A DNA stretch of 64,000 nt from Clostridium_AD sp036569345 (GCF_036569345.1 NZ_DATCQT010000175.1:60342-124341), one strand, 5' to 3'; counted from the first letter of the stretch, positions 34,864 through 43,970 are shown. Notes: generated by a model not told the origin, from the sequence alone. Numbers and translations are program-made.

Positions 34864-35592
34864 ATGAAGCTAAGCGATTATATTGAACTTAAGAAAAAGG
34901 ATATTTTGTCTATAGTTGGTGCTGGTGGTAAAACTACAATGATGTTTAAACTTGCAGAGGAATTAAGGGTAAATAATAAGGTTTTAGTTACCACAACAAC
35001 TAAGATATATATTCCACCACTGCATAAGTATGATTTTATATGTACTAATAAAGATCATTTTATAAAATATTCTAAGATGAAGGATAATGGGATTTATGTT
35101 TTAGGACTAGGAATAAATGAGGATAATAAAATACTAGGACTTACAACAAAAGAATTAGAAGGGCTAACCCCATATTTTGACTATATACTAATAGAAGCAG
35201 ATGGAGCAAAGGAAAAACAATTAAAGGGATGGAATGAATTTGAGCCAATTCTATACGGAAAAACTACGAAAACCTTAGGGATTATAGATATACAATCAAA
35301 AGGTATTTTAATCAATGAGGATAACATTCATAGAAGTGAGATATTTAGTGAAATAACTGGAGGAAAATATGGAGAAGCTGTTACATTAGAACACTTATTA
35401 AATCTAGTTATAAATCCTTTAGGGTTGTTTAAGGGAGCGCTCGGAGAAAAAATATTATTTATAAATAAGGTAAATGGGCCCGATGATTTTGCATCAGCTA
35501 ACTTATTAGTTAACAAAATAACCTTAAAAGGAAATAAATTACCTAGTATTGTGGTTATTGGAAGTTTAAAAACTAATATATATTACAAGTAA
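34864..35592 (+). CDS. yqeC: YqeC, selenium-dependent hydroxylase accessory protein
   Basis: This 242-residue P-loop protein begins 'MKLSDYIELKKKDILSIVGA' and has a Walker A 'GAGGKTTMMF', 'VLVTTTTKIYIP', and 'ILIEADGAKEKQLKGW', the pattern of YqeC. These proteins accompany selenium-dependent molybdenum hydroxylases and are thought to help insert labile selenium or process the cofactor. The start is four bases after the Se-XDH stop, with a weak ribosome binding site, so translation is probably coupled. Confidence 0.92.
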   Translation: MKLSDYIELKKKDILSIVGAGGKTTMMFKLAEELRVNNKVLVTTTTKIYIPPLHKYDFICTNKDHFIKYSKMKDNGIYVLGLGINEDNKILGLTTKELEGLTPYFDYILIEADGAKEKQLKGWNEFEPILYGKTTKTLGIIDIQSKGILINEDNIHRSEIFSEITGGKYGEAVTLEHLLNLVINPLGLFKGALGEKILFINKVNGPDDFASANLLVNKITLKGNKLPSIVVIGSLKTNIYYK

Positions 35593-35675
35593 TTAATTGA
35601 TATTTTACTTACATAGATTTAACTATATGTTAGAAAAGTTATATCTAGTTAAGAATGAGAGTAGGGGAAATAGTT

Positions 35676-36269
35676 ATGATAAGTGCCATAATACTTGCGG
35701 CAGGTTATTCAAGGAGAATGGGAAAAAATAAGCTTCTCTTAAAATTACGGTCTATTTCACTAATTCAGCATACTATTGATATTATTAAAAAATGTGGTTT
35801 TCAGGAAGTGATAATTGTAGCAAGAGAAGAGGAAATAATAAAGATTGGTTATAAAAATGATTTAAAGGTTATTGTTAATGAAAACGCAGTTAAAGGAATA
35901 AGTGAATCTGTTAAATTGGGTGTAAAGAATTCAACGTTAACTGATGGATATATGTTTTTTACTGCGGATCAACCCTTTTTAGATATAGATACTATAAATG
36001 AATTAATTCAAAAATTTAGAGAAAATACTAATTATATAATTGTTCCAAGATGTGATGGCAGACTAGGTAACCCTGTGATATTTCCATCCATTTTTAAAGA
36101 GGATTTATTGAAACTGGAGGGGGATGTTGGAGGTAAAATAATAATAAATAAAAACTTAGATAAAGTTAAATTTGTAGAGATATATGATAGTACTAAATTA
36201 TTTGATATTGATACTAATGAAAATTATGAGTATATTCTAAGACTAGAGGAGAATAATGGATATGTTTAA
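35676..36269 (+). CDS. mocA: MocA-type molybdenum cofactor nucleotidyltransferase (YgfJ-like)
   Basis: This 197-residue protein opens with the nucleotidyltransferase signature 'AIILAAGYSRRMGKNKLLL', followed by 'MFFTADQPFLDID' and 'GRLGNPVIF', as in MocA/YgfJ enzymes that attach CMP to molybdopterin for xanthine-oxidase-family enzymes. I chose ATG 35676 because AGGGGAA lies at 35663-35669; an upstream in-frame ATG at 35655 would add seven unsupported residues. It ends overlapping yqeB by 14 bases. Confidence 0.9.
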   Translation: MISAIILAAGYSRRMGKNKLLLKLRSISLIQHTIDIIKKCGFQEVIIVAREEEIIKIGYKNDLKVIVNENAVKGISESVKLGVKNSTLTDGYMFFTADQPFLDIDTINELIQKFRENTNYIIVPRCDGRLGNPVIFPSIFKEDLLKLEGDVGGKIIINKNLDKVKFVEIYDSTKLFDIDTNENYEYILRLEENNGYV

Positions 36270-37068
36270 TGATATTGTCATTGTACGTGGTGGAGGAGAT
36301 TTAGCATCTGCTACAATTCAAAAATTATATAGAAGTGGATTTAGGGTATTAGTTTTAGAAGTACCAGAACCTACTGCAATAAGACGAAGTGTTTCTTTTA
36401 GTGAAGCTATTTACGAGAGTGAGGTAGAAATAGAAGGAATTAGAGCGTTACACGTATACTCGATTAGTGAAATAGAAAATGCCTGGAGTAATAGGAAGGT
36501 TCCAGTAATTATAGATGCAGAAGGTAAATACATTAAAGAGTTAAACCCTAAAATTGTGGTTGATGCTATTATTGCTAAGAAAAACATGGGAACAACAAAG
36601 GATATGGCTGGCATTACTATTGCTCTTGGCCCTGGGTTTTCAGCAGGATATGATGTAGATATTGTAATTGAGACTACTAGAGGTCATAATTTGGGTAGAT
36701 TGATTTTTAATGGAGAAGCAGCAAAAAATACAGGAATCCCGGGAAATATCATGGGTTATTCTAAAGAAAGAGTTATACATTCAACCTCAAGTGGAGTAAT
36801 GAAGAATGTTCTTGGTATTGGTGATGTTGTTAAAAAAGATGAGGTAATAGCATATATAGGGGATAACGAAGTAAAAGCAACAATATCAGGACTGTTAAGA
36901 GGAATTATACGGAGTGGAAGCTTTGTAACTAAAGGATTTAAAATTGCAGATATTGATCCAAGGGCAACGGAAAATATAAATTGTTATACCATTTCTGATA
37001 AGGCGAGAAGTATTGCAGGGGGAGTATTAGAAGCGATACTTTATTTAATCAACAAGTCTAAGGGATAA
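36256..37068 (+). CDS. yqeB: YqeB, selenium-dependent molybdenum hydroxylase maturation protein
   Basis: This 270-residue protein has an N-terminal Rossmann-like 'IVIVRGGGDLASATIQKLY' and the family strings 'EVPEPTAIRRSVSFSEAIY', 'IALGPGFSAGYDVD', 'TTRGHNLGRLIFNGEA' and 'GLLRGIIRSG', matching the EF2563/YqeB family that marks selenium-dependent molybdenum hydroxylase systems. The reaction is unknown; delivery or insertion of selenide into the Mo cofactor is the usual proposal. GAGGAG precedes the ATG. It is the last gene of the operon. Confidence 0.93.
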   Translation: MDMFNDIVIVRGGGDLASATIQKLYRSGFRVLVLEVPEPTAIRRSVSFSEAIYESEVEIEGIRALHVYSISEIENAWSNRKVPVIIDAEGKYIKELNPKIVVDAIIAKKNMGTTKDMAGITIALGPGFSAGYDVDIVIETTRGHNLGRLIFNGEAAKNTGIPGNIMGYSKERVIHSTSSGVMKNVLGIGDVVKKDEVIAYIGDNEVKATISGLLRGIIRSGSFVTKGFKIADIDPRATENINCYTISDKARSIAGGVLEAILYLINKSKG

Positions 37069-37261
37069 TATTTTTTAATACTTGACTGTTAGTTTTATAG
37101 CATAAAAATTCAAGTATCAATACAAAATATACATATACATGAATATTTATTCAACGGAATATAAGTATAAAGAAAATCATAAAAACATATTTTAAACTAT
37201 TTATGAATAAATACAACAAAAACAGTGGGTTTAGACTTTGTGAAATTATTGGTATAGACTA

Positions 37262-37290
37262 TTGACTAATGAATTTTAATACATTATAAT
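37262..37290 (+). promoter_or_regulatory. Strong sigma-A promoter of the gene at 37341
   Basis: TTGACT (37262-37267) and TATAAT (37285-37290) are exactly 17 bases apart, 51 bases before ATG 37341. Confidence 0.75.
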
Positions 37291-37340
37291 GTATATATAT
37301 AAATAAATGATTTATTATATTAATTCAGGAGGTTATATAA

Positions 37341-37721
37341 ATGTCAAATACACAATTATTTCAATCAAAACAGGAATTAGTGGGTTTTATTTCAGAATAT
37401 CTCATCAAACATGATGATACTATAGCAATTATAAAAAAAGATTTAAGAAAAGATGTTATTAAGTCATTACTTGTAAATGAAGATTTTAATAACTTTAAAG
37501 ATCTTTCCGGTATAGATGAAAATGTACTATTCTTAATCAAGACTGGTGATAAAAAAGAAAAAAATTTAAGCCTTAAGATTTGTGATGCGTTTAATCAAAA
37601 AACTAAAGCTTTTAAAATGGTGGATATTGATAATATACTCCTTGTAGATGGTTTAATTACTGATGATGAAGTTGGAAGCATTACTTACTATAAAGAAATA
37701 ACTAAAATGAAATTGCAATAA
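37341..37721 (+). CDS. Hypothetical protein, 126 aa
   Basis: A strong promoter and an AGGAGG site support expression. The product begins 'MSNTQLFQSKQELVGFISEY', is soluble, acidic-basic mixed, without Cys clusters or membrane segments, and looks alpha/beta with a late beta segment 'ILLVDGLITDDEVGSITYY'. It is monocistronic, bounded by a strong promoter and a repeat-type terminator. I recognise no family. Confidence 0.7.
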   Translation: MSNTQLFQSKQELVGFISEYLIKHDDTIAIIKKDLRKDVIKSLLVNEDFNNFKDLSGIDENVLFLIKTGDKKEKNLSLKICDAFNQKTKAFKMVDIDNILLVDGLITDDEVGSITYYKEITKMKLQ

Positions 37722-37762
37722 AAGTTTATTAATACTTAAAATAGATATAAGATAATAAATAT

Positions 37763-37822
37763 AAAAAAGGGGTTGTCTCACAAAATGATAGATAAATCAT
37801 TTGAAGGGGCAGCCCCTCTTTA
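37763..37822. repeat. Dispersed palindromic repeat, copy 1 (also a terminator)
   Basis: AGGGGTTGTCTC at the left pairs imperfectly with the GGGGCAGCCCCT region at the right, and AAATGAT pairs with ATCATTT in the centre. The same element lies at 63859-63913. It stands 42 bases after the 126-aa gene and could end its transcript. The remainder of the 366-base gap before clpS (37722-38087) shows nothing else. Confidence 0.8.
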
Positions 37823-38087
37823 TCGCTTTTAAAAAGTATCCTTATCTATTATGTATGAAATAATGAAAAGGTAATTTGAAATATCAGTATATTTTAAATT
37901 ATAGATATGAAAGATAAATACGTAGAATAGTTGAATTAATATAAGTAAATGCAGTAATATATAAATAAGTAGGATATAATAGTCCTTAAGTAAAGAATAG
38001 AAAATAAAATAGACTAACAGACTTTCTAGCTATTTGTTTGGAAATGCTTAAATCTAAATTTTAATGTAAACAGTGAGGGTGTTAATT

Positions 38088-38405
38088 ATGTCAGAAAAAA
38101 GAACCTTTAGTGAGGAAATTAGTATTAAAGAAAAAATAGAAATTAAGATTAAAAAACCTAGTATGTATATGGTCATCATTCATAATGATGACTATACAAG
38201 TATGGAATTCGTTGTTCAGGTTTTAGTTGGAGTTTTTAAAAAACAGGTGGTTGAAGCTACAAAGATTATGTTTGATGTTCATAAAAAAGGAAGTGGCACC
38301 GCAGGTATATACAGCTATGACGTAGGGATAACGAAAATCAACCAAGCTATGAAGATGTGTGAGGAAAGTGGATTTCCACTGAAATTAACCTTAGAAGAGG
38401 AGTAA
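38088..38405 (+). CDS. clpS: ATP-dependent Clp protease adaptor ClpS
   Basis: This 105-residue adaptor delivers N-degron substrates to the ClpA unfoldase. It has the ClpS core 'MYMVIIHNDDYTSMEFVVQV' with the 'HNDDYT' turn, 'MFDVHKKGSGTAGIY' and 'ESGFPLKLTLEE'. I start at ATG 38088, with GTGAGGGTG upstream, instead of the GTG at 38073. The gene ends two bases before clpA, so the pair is an operon. Confidence 0.95.
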   Translation: MSEKRTFSEEISIKEKIEIKIKKPSMYMVIIHNDDYTSMEFVVQVLVGVFKKQVVEATKIMFDVHKKGSGTAGIYSYDVGITKINQAMKMCEESGFPLKLTLEEE

Positions 38406-38407
38406 TT

Positions 38408-40705
38408 ATGCAATTAGATAATATAGTAAATGAGATTATTACTGCAGCTTATAATGAGGCTCAAATGTCAAATCATGAATATTTTACCCCAGAACATATT
38501 CTTTACGCTTCTCTATTTTTTGAAGAGGGAATTGATATAGTAGAAAATAGTGGTGGTAATATAAAAAGACTTAAAAATCAGATAACCAAATTTTTAAAGG
38601 AAAATATAGATGTTGTAGAAGATACTGAGCCAATTCAAACTATTGGAATTCAGACTATTTTATCAACAGCTGCAGATCACGTTATGCTCTCTGGCAAAGA
38701 ACTAGTTAAGATAGGCGATGTGATTGTAGCAATGTATGATGATGAGGAAAGTTTTGCTTCTTATTTTTTGCGGGAACAGCAAATGAAAAGGAGGGATCTT
38801 CTTAATTATATAGCTCATGGTATATCTGTCGAAGATACTTTTGAATTTACGCCTGAAACAAACCATGAGGGAGAGGAGCCAGGTGAATTTACAGATGGCG
38901 ACGACGATATACAATACACATATGACGAGGAAATGGATAATCCTGATGATAAAGGAGATTTTTTAAGTAAATATACTGTGGAGTTAACACAAAAGGTGAC
39001 CATGGAAGAAATGGATCCACTTATTGGTAGGCAAGATATTCTGCAAAGAACATTACAGGTATTATGCAGGAGGCTTAAGAATAACCCAGTGCATGTAGGG
39101 GAACCTGGGGTGGGTAAAACTGCTATCACTCAGGGGCTTGCACAACTAATTGTGGAAAATAAAGTGCCCAAGTTATTGCAAGGTAGTAAGATATATTATT
39201 TGGATATGGGGGCGCTTATTGCAGGTACCAAATATAGAGGTGATTTTGAAGAACGCATTAAAAAAGTTTTAAAAGAAATTAGTAAACAAGAAAAACCAAT
39301 AGTGTATATAGATGAAATTCATACTATAGTTGGAGCAGGTGCAGTTTCAGGAGGGTCAATGGACGCTTCTAACATTTTAAAACCATTTCTTGCGGACGGT
39401 AAAGTAAGATTTATTGGATCAACTACTTATGATGAATATAAAAAACATTTTGAAAAAGATAGTGCATTAGCTAGAAGATTTCAAAAGATTGAAGTGCCAG
39501 AACCTTCCATTGATGATACAATCGATATTCTTATGGGACTCAAGGATAAATATGAAACTTACCATAAGGTAACGTACAGTGATGAAGCCTTAAAAACTGC
39601 AGTAGAATTATCTAGCAAGTATATAAAGGATAGATTTCTTCCAGATAAAGCTATAGATATTATGGATGAAGCAGGTGCTTATGCAAGGCTTTATGCTGGA
39701 GATAATGAAGAAAATATTATTATTACTGTACATGCAGTGGAAAAAATAGTAGCAACTATTGCAAAAATTCCAGAGCAAAGTGTGTCAAATAATGAATCAG
39801 ATACATTAAAAAATTTAGATATTAATTTAAAAAAACAAGTTTTCGGACAAAGTGATGCTATAGACACGTTAGTAAGGGCAATAAAGAGGTCTAGAGCAGG
39901 TTTTAATGAAGATGATAAACCAATAGCATCCCTTCTTTTCGTGGGTCCTACAGGAGTTGGAAAGACAGAAATAAGCAAGCAACTATCAAAGAGTTTGGCT
40001 ATCCCACTTATTAGATTTGATATGAGTGAATATCAAGAGAAACACACCGTAGCAAGGCTTATAGGTGCACCACCAGGATATGTAGGTTATGAAGAGGGTG
40101 GAATGTTAATAGAGGCCATTAAAAAGAATCCTTATTGCGTTTTATTACTAGATGAGATTGAAAAAGCTCACTCTGATATATTTAATGTGTTATTACAAGT
40201 TATGGATTATGCAACACTTACAGATAACACTGGTAAAAAGGCGGATTTTAGAAATGTAATTTTAATAATGACGTCTAATGCAGGAGCAAGGGAAGCTAGC
40301 AAACATGTAATTGGATTTGGAGACAGAATAGGGACAGGTGGAGCAATTACTAAAGAAGTGGAACGAGTTTTTTCTCCTGAATTTAGAAATAGATTGGATA
40401 ACATAATCCAATTTAATAAAATTGATGAAGATATGGCTAAGCAAATAGCAAAAAAGGCAATGAAACAATTTGAAGAAAAGCTTTTAACCAAAAATATAAA
40501 ATTGAAGGTCACAGATAATTTATATGCTTGGTTAAGTAAAAAAGGTTTTTCAGAGGCTTATGGTGCTAGAGAAATCAATAGAGTAGTTCAACAAGAAATA
40601 AAGACATATTTTGTAGATGAAGTGCTGTTTGGAGAACTTTCCACAGGTGGTAGCGTTATAGTTGATATTGTAGATGATAAACTTAAAATAACAAAAGACA
40701 ATTAA
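38408..40705 (+). CDS. clpA: ATP-dependent Clp protease ATP-binding subunit ClpA
   Basis: This 765-residue Hsp100 unfoldase feeds substrates to ClpP. It has an N-domain (1-~150), an acidic linker with 'GDDDIQYTYDEEMDNPDD', D1 with Walker A 'GEPGVGKTA' near residue 231, and D2 with 'GPTGVGKTE' near 513, followed by the ClpP-docking loop as IGF in 'HVIGFGDR'. Absence of the ClpC/ClpB middle coiled coil and linkage to clpS identify ClpA. AGAGGAG precedes the ATG. Confidence 0.95.
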   Translation: MQLDNIVNEIITAAYNEAQMSNHEYFTPEHILYASLFFEEGIDIVENSGGNIKRLKNQITKFLKENIDVVEDTEPIQTIGIQTILSTAADHVMLSGKELVKIGDVIVAMYDDEESFASYFLREQQMKRRDLLNYIAHGISVEDTFEFTPETNHEGEEPGEFTDGDDDIQYTYDEEMDNPDDKGDFLSKYTVELTQKVTMEEMDPLIGRQDILQRTLQVLCRRLKNNPVHVGEPGVGKTAITQGLAQLIVENKVPKLLQGSKIYYLDMGALIAGTKYRGDFEERIKKVLKEISKQEKPIVYIDEIHTIVGAGAVSGGSMDASNILKPFLADGKVRFIGSTTYDEYKKHFEKDSALARRFQKIEVPEPSIDDTIDILMGLKDKYETYHKVTYSDEALKTAVELSSKYIKDRFLPDKAIDIMDEAGAYARLYAGDNEENIIITVHAVEKIVATIAKIPEQSVSNNESDTLKNLDINLKKQVFGQSDAIDTLVRAIKRSRAGFNEDDKPIASLLFVGPTGVGKTEISKQLSKSLAIPLIRFDMSEYQEKHTVARLIGAPPGYVGYEEGGMLIEAIKKNPYCVLLLDEIEKAHSDIFNVLLQVMDYATLTDNTGKKADFRNVILIMTSNAGAREASKHVIGFGDRIGTGGAITKEVERVFSPEFRNRLDNIIQFNKIDEDMAKQIAKKAMKQFEEKLLTKNIKLKVTDNLYAWLSKKGFSEAYGAREINRVVQQEIKTYFVDEVLFGELSTGGSVIVDIVDDKLKITKDN

Positions 40706-40743
40706 AAAAAGATGTTGCTAATAAAAATAGCAACATCTTTTTT
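40705..40743. terminator. Bidirectional terminator between clpA and motB
   Basis: AAAAAAGATGTTGCTA (40705-40720) pairs perfectly with 40728-40743 over 16 bp, with a 7-base loop. It overlaps the last codon of motB on the other strand. Confidence 0.92.
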
Positions 40744-41503
40744 AGTTGGTTTTCTCAGCTTTTGAGAATTGACTACTTAATATAATAATATCAACGGTTC
40801 TATTTTTAGCTTTTCCGACTGCAGTGGTATTAGTTGCTACGGGCCTATTCTCTCCATAGGCTACTGCTGATATTTTTTTAGGAGAAATTCCTGCTTTTGA
40901 AATAAGTAGTTCAGTAACATTGGTTGCACGAATTGCAGAAAGCTGCCAGTTAGAGCTAAATTCACTATTACTCATTGGGGTACTATCTGTATGTCCCTCT
41001 ATTCTCACGTAATTGTTAACATGATTTAGGATTTTACCTATGCTAATTAATTTTTTAGCAGAAACCTCTTTAACGTCTGCGGCACCAACATCAAAGAGCA
41101 GTGAAGTTTTAAGACTTACTTCAAGACCTCTCTCATCAATTTTAGTGGATACGCTACTGCTTAAGCCATTCTGTTTCAAATAGTTATCAACATTTTTTTT
41201 AATTGCTTCCATTTTATTTTCTTCCAATGCTTTAGTTTGTGCAGAGATAGTTTCTTGTGTTATGGGTTCAACTACTGCAACAGTTGAAGCTGAATCACTT
41301 GGAGAGGATTCAGTGCCAACTATAGATGCACCAGCACCATTAAAAGCTACATTAAGTGATTGTGATAGTTGTTTATATTTAGTAGTATCTGCATTACTTG
41401 AGGCATACATAACAACAAAAAATATCATAAGCAAAGTTATTAGGTCTGAATAAGTTAGAAACCATCGCTCAGGATTGGGTTCTTTTTCTTCCCTCCTTTT
41501 CAT
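40742..41503 (-). CDS. motB: Flagellar motor stator protein MotB
   Basis: This 253-residue protein has a short basic cytoplasmic start, one membrane helix containing the proton-path Asp in 'FLTYSDLITLLMIFFVVMYA', and a C-terminal OmpA-like peptidoglycan-binding domain ('IEGHTDSTPMSNSEFSSNW', 'RATNVTELLI', 'NRTVDIII'). It anchors the stator to the wall. It shares one base with the motA stop (TAATG), so the two are translationally coupled. Confidence 0.93.
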   Translation of the reverse strand: MKRREEKEPNPERWFLTYSDLITLLMIFFVVMYASSNADTTKYKQLSQSLNVAFNGAGASIVGTESSPSDSASTVAVVEPITQETISAQTKALEENKMEAIKKNVDNYLKQNGLSSSVSTKIDERGLEVSLKTSLLFDVGAADVKEVSAKKLISIGKILNHVNNYVRIEGHTDSTPMSNSEFSSNWQLSAIRATNVTELLISKAGISPKKISAVAYGENRPVATNTTAVGKAKNRTVDIIILSSQFSKAEKTN

Positions 41504-42291
41504 TATTTAGCTCCCCCATTATCAATTTCATTAAATCTTTTTATTTGTTTTTTATCTAGGAATCCTTTTAACTTTTCTGCTAATATATTAGGATTTGCAC
41601 CTTCTTGCATAAGAAGAACGGCTTCTATTATTAGTTCTTTTTCTTTTATTTCTTCATTATTTAAATCCTTTAATCGTGAAGCAATAGGAAGCCATAATAA
41701 GTTAGCAGATCCAACACCATATAGAGTAGCTATAAATGCAACTGCAATCTTTTCTCCTAAAACAGATGGGTCAGAGAGATTACTTAAAACTTGCACAAGG
41801 CCCATAACTGTTCCTATAATACCCATAGTAGGTGCAAATCCACCAGCTGCCTCAAAGATAGCAACACCATCTTTATGTCTATCGTAGGTTGATTCAAGTT
41901 CAAACTCTAATATGGTTTTTACTAGTTGAGGGTCTACACCATCCACCACTAGTTGCAAACCTTTTTTTATAAAAGGGTCCAAATCGTCAGTTATTTCGCC
42001 TTCGATGCTAAGTAAACCCTCTTTTCTAGTTTTAAAGGATAATTGTTTAAAGTAGTTCACAATCTCTACCAAATCTTTGTCTTTAGCTGTAAATATAAGT
42101 TTAAACATTGCTGGAATATTTTTTAACTTTTTAGCAGAAAATCCAAGACCTACGGATCCAATAGTACCACCAAAAACGATTATAGCAGCACTACTAACTG
42201 CAAGCATACCTGGACTTCCACCTTCTAAAAGAAATGCTCCTATCAGTGAACCGAAACTTATTATTATAAATATTATCGAAAAAATATTCAT
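41503..42291 (-). CDS. motA: Flagellar motor stator protein MotA
   Basis: This 262-residue protein has four membrane helices and the MotA signatures 'IIVFGGTIGSVGLGF', a cytoplasmic loop, and 'EAAGGFAPTMGIIGTVMGLVQ' followed by 'KIAVAFIATLYGVGSANLL'. With MotB it forms the ion-driven stator. Ion type (H+ or Na+) is not decided from sequence. GGAGGAGT precedes the ATG. No other flagellar genes are near, which is common for mot pairs. Confidence 0.94.
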   Translation of the reverse strand: MNIFSIIFIIISFGSLIGAFLLEGGSPGMLAVSSAAIIVFGGTIGSVGLGFSAKKLKNIPAMFKLIFTAKDKDLVEIVNYFKQLSFKTRKEGLLSIEGEITDDLDPFIKKGLQLVVDGVDPQLVKTILEFELESTYDRHKDGVAIFEAAGGFAPTMGIIGTVMGLVQVLSNLSDPSVLGEKIAVAFIATLYGVGSANLLWLPIASRLKDLNNEEIKEKELIIEAVLLMQEGANPNILAEKLKGFLDKKQIKRFNEIDNGGAK

Positions 42292-42526
42292 AAACTCCTC
42301 CTATTTTGCATTTTACATAATACTAAATTTAATTTAATAGTATGTAAAAACATTTTAATGTTAGAAAATAAAATAATATCCTATAATAACTTTCGAACAA
42401 AATCATATTTTATTTAGTCTTTTAGAATAAATATTTATTAAAAGTTTGTTAACAAGTCATTCCTATTTGACTAAATAATAATTATAATGGTTATTATTGG
42501 ACAATGCAATAACAATCATTAAACGG

Positions 42527-42576
42527 TTAAATATTACAAAAGCCATGCATTAATGCATGGCTTTTGTAATATTTAA
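42527..42576. terminator. Perfect 50-bp palindrome, probable terminator
   Basis: The two 25-base halves meet at 42551/42552 without spacer and without mismatch, starting TTAAATATTACAAAAGCC. It follows the leftward VOC gene (stop at 42623) and precedes motA. It lies in the 331-base gap 42292-42622, which otherwise shows only A+T-rich DNA. Confidence 0.85.
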
Positions 42577-42622
42577 TAATTAAAATTATTCTTAATAGTA
42601 ACTCATTTTGAAATTGAATCTT

Positions 42623-42991
42623 TTACCTTCTTGGAATAACCTCTGTCCAGTAACCATCTGGATCCATAATGAAATATATTCCCATAGGTTTGTTTTCGTA
42701 ACATATGCAACCCATTTTTTTATGTAAAAGGTATGCTTCATCAAAATCATCTGTAACTACTGCAAGATGAAATTCATTCTCACCTAAATTATATGGCTTT
42801 GTTCTATCCTTCATACAAGTTAGCTCTAATTTATGGTTAGTTGTCTCATCACCTAAAAATACAAGAATAAAACTATCATCTGCTGGATGATGACGCCTAG
42901 TTTCCGTGAAGCCTAAAGCACTTTTATAAAATTCTATGCTTTTTTCTAAATCCAATACATTTATGTTATTATGATCAAAAGAAAATTTCAT
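42623..42991 (-). CDS. VOC family protein (glyoxalase I-like)
   Basis: This 122-residue protein is a single vicinal-oxygen-chelate unit resembling lactoylglutathione lyase: 'FDHNNINVLDLEKSIEFYKS' with a metal His, 'HKLELTCMKDR' with a metal Glu, 'NEFHLAVVTDDFDEA' with His, and 'YFIMDPDGYWTEVIPRR' with Glu. The arrangement suits a metal-dependent glyoxalase I that detoxifies methylglyoxal, but the thiol cofactor and true substrate are unknown. Its start has an AAAGGTGG site. Confidence 0.85.
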   Translation of the reverse strand: MKFSFDHNNINVLDLEKSIEFYKSALGFTETRRHHPADDSFILVFLGDETTNHKLELTCMKDRTKPYNLGENEFHLAVVTDDFDEAYLLHKKMGCICYENKPMGIYFIMDPDGYWTEVIPRR

Positions 42992-43113
42992 TTAATATAA
43001 CCACCTTTTTTAAAAAATTATTATATAACATATACTATACCATGATTGTATGGCTGTGGTAAAATGAGGGTGATTTAATTGTTATATATTTAAATTATAA
43101 GGAGAGATAATTT

Positions 43114-43842
43114 ATGAAAGAAGTAAAAGCAATGATAAATTATATATACCATAGTGGGTTTTATATTAAAACTAAAAATCATTTTTTAATATTTGATTAT
43201 TATAAAGAACCTATGAGAACAAACCAGATTCAGACATTGTTATTACCTGAAAAGATCAAAAAAATGAATAATGTTTATGTATTTTCATCTCATAGCCACG
43301 CAGATCATTTTAATTACCAAATTTTGGATTGGGAGAATGATAATAATGATATACAATATATTTTTAGTAGTGACATAAAAATAGAAAATATTAAACCAAA
43401 TTACAATTTTATAGAAGAAAATGAAGAAAAATTATTTAAGGATGTTTATGTAAAAGCTTATGGTTCAACAGATATTGGGATATCCTTTGTGGTAAAAGTG
43501 GATGGATTAACTATTTTTCATGCTGGAGATCTTAATTGGTGGAAATGGAAAGAAGATAGCCTAGAGGAACAAAATTTATCGGAGTCCTCATTTAAAGCCC
43601 ACATAGAAAAGTTAAAAAAAGAAAAACCTATTGATATAGCATTTTTCCCAGTTGATCCAAGACTTCAAGAATTTTATTATTTAGGTGGAGAGTATTTTGC
43701 AAATCAAATTCAACCTTCTTTGTTAATACCTATGCATTTTGGGGATGATGTGGTTATAACTAAAAAATTCGCCAAGAAGATGGAAAAAATAAACATAAAA
43801 ACTGTGGAAATAAATTATCCGGGACAAGAAATAATATATTAA
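43114..43842 (+). CDS. MBL-fold metallo-hydrolase
   Basis: This 242-residue protein has the metallo-beta-lactamase metal motif 'FSSHSHADHFN' (HxHxDH), a later Asp in 'FHAGDLNWWKW', and a final His in 'LLIPMHFGDD'. It resembles UlaG/YtnP-like lactone or phosphodiester hydrolases of the MBL superfamily. AAGGAGAG at 43100-43107 supports ATG 43114. It stands alone, with a long hairpin downstream. Substrate unknown. Confidence 0.85.
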   Translation: MKEVKAMINYIYHSGFYIKTKNHFLIFDYYKEPMRTNQIQTLLLPEKIKKMNNVYVFSSHSHADHFNYQILDWENDNNDIQYIFSSDIKIENIKPNYNFIEENEEKLFKDVYVKAYGSTDIGISFVVKVDGLTIFHAGDLNWWKWKEDSLEEQNLSESSFKAHIEKLKKEKPIDIAFFPVDPRLQEFYYLGGEYFANQIQPSLLIPMHFGDDVVITKKFAKKMEKINIKTVEINYPGQEIIY

Positions 43843-43903
43843 AAAATATTTTTTTAATATTTGGATAAAAATAAGCATTTATGTCTATAATTTAAATAAC
43901 CAA

Positions 43904-43970
43904 ATAAAAAAGCATCATTACAGTATTTTTTAGTCCCCCTAAATTAATATTGTATATGATGCTTTTTATA
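43904..43970. terminator. Long hairpin terminator
   Basis: ATAAAAAAGCATCATTACAGTA at the left and its near complement TATGATGCTTTTTATA at the right form an extended stem with small bulges around a CCCCC-containing loop, ending in a T run. Confidence 0.7.

Noticed and set aside
37763..37822. Short CRISPR-like repeat
   Set aside because: Only two copies 26 kb apart, no spacers between them and no cas genes.
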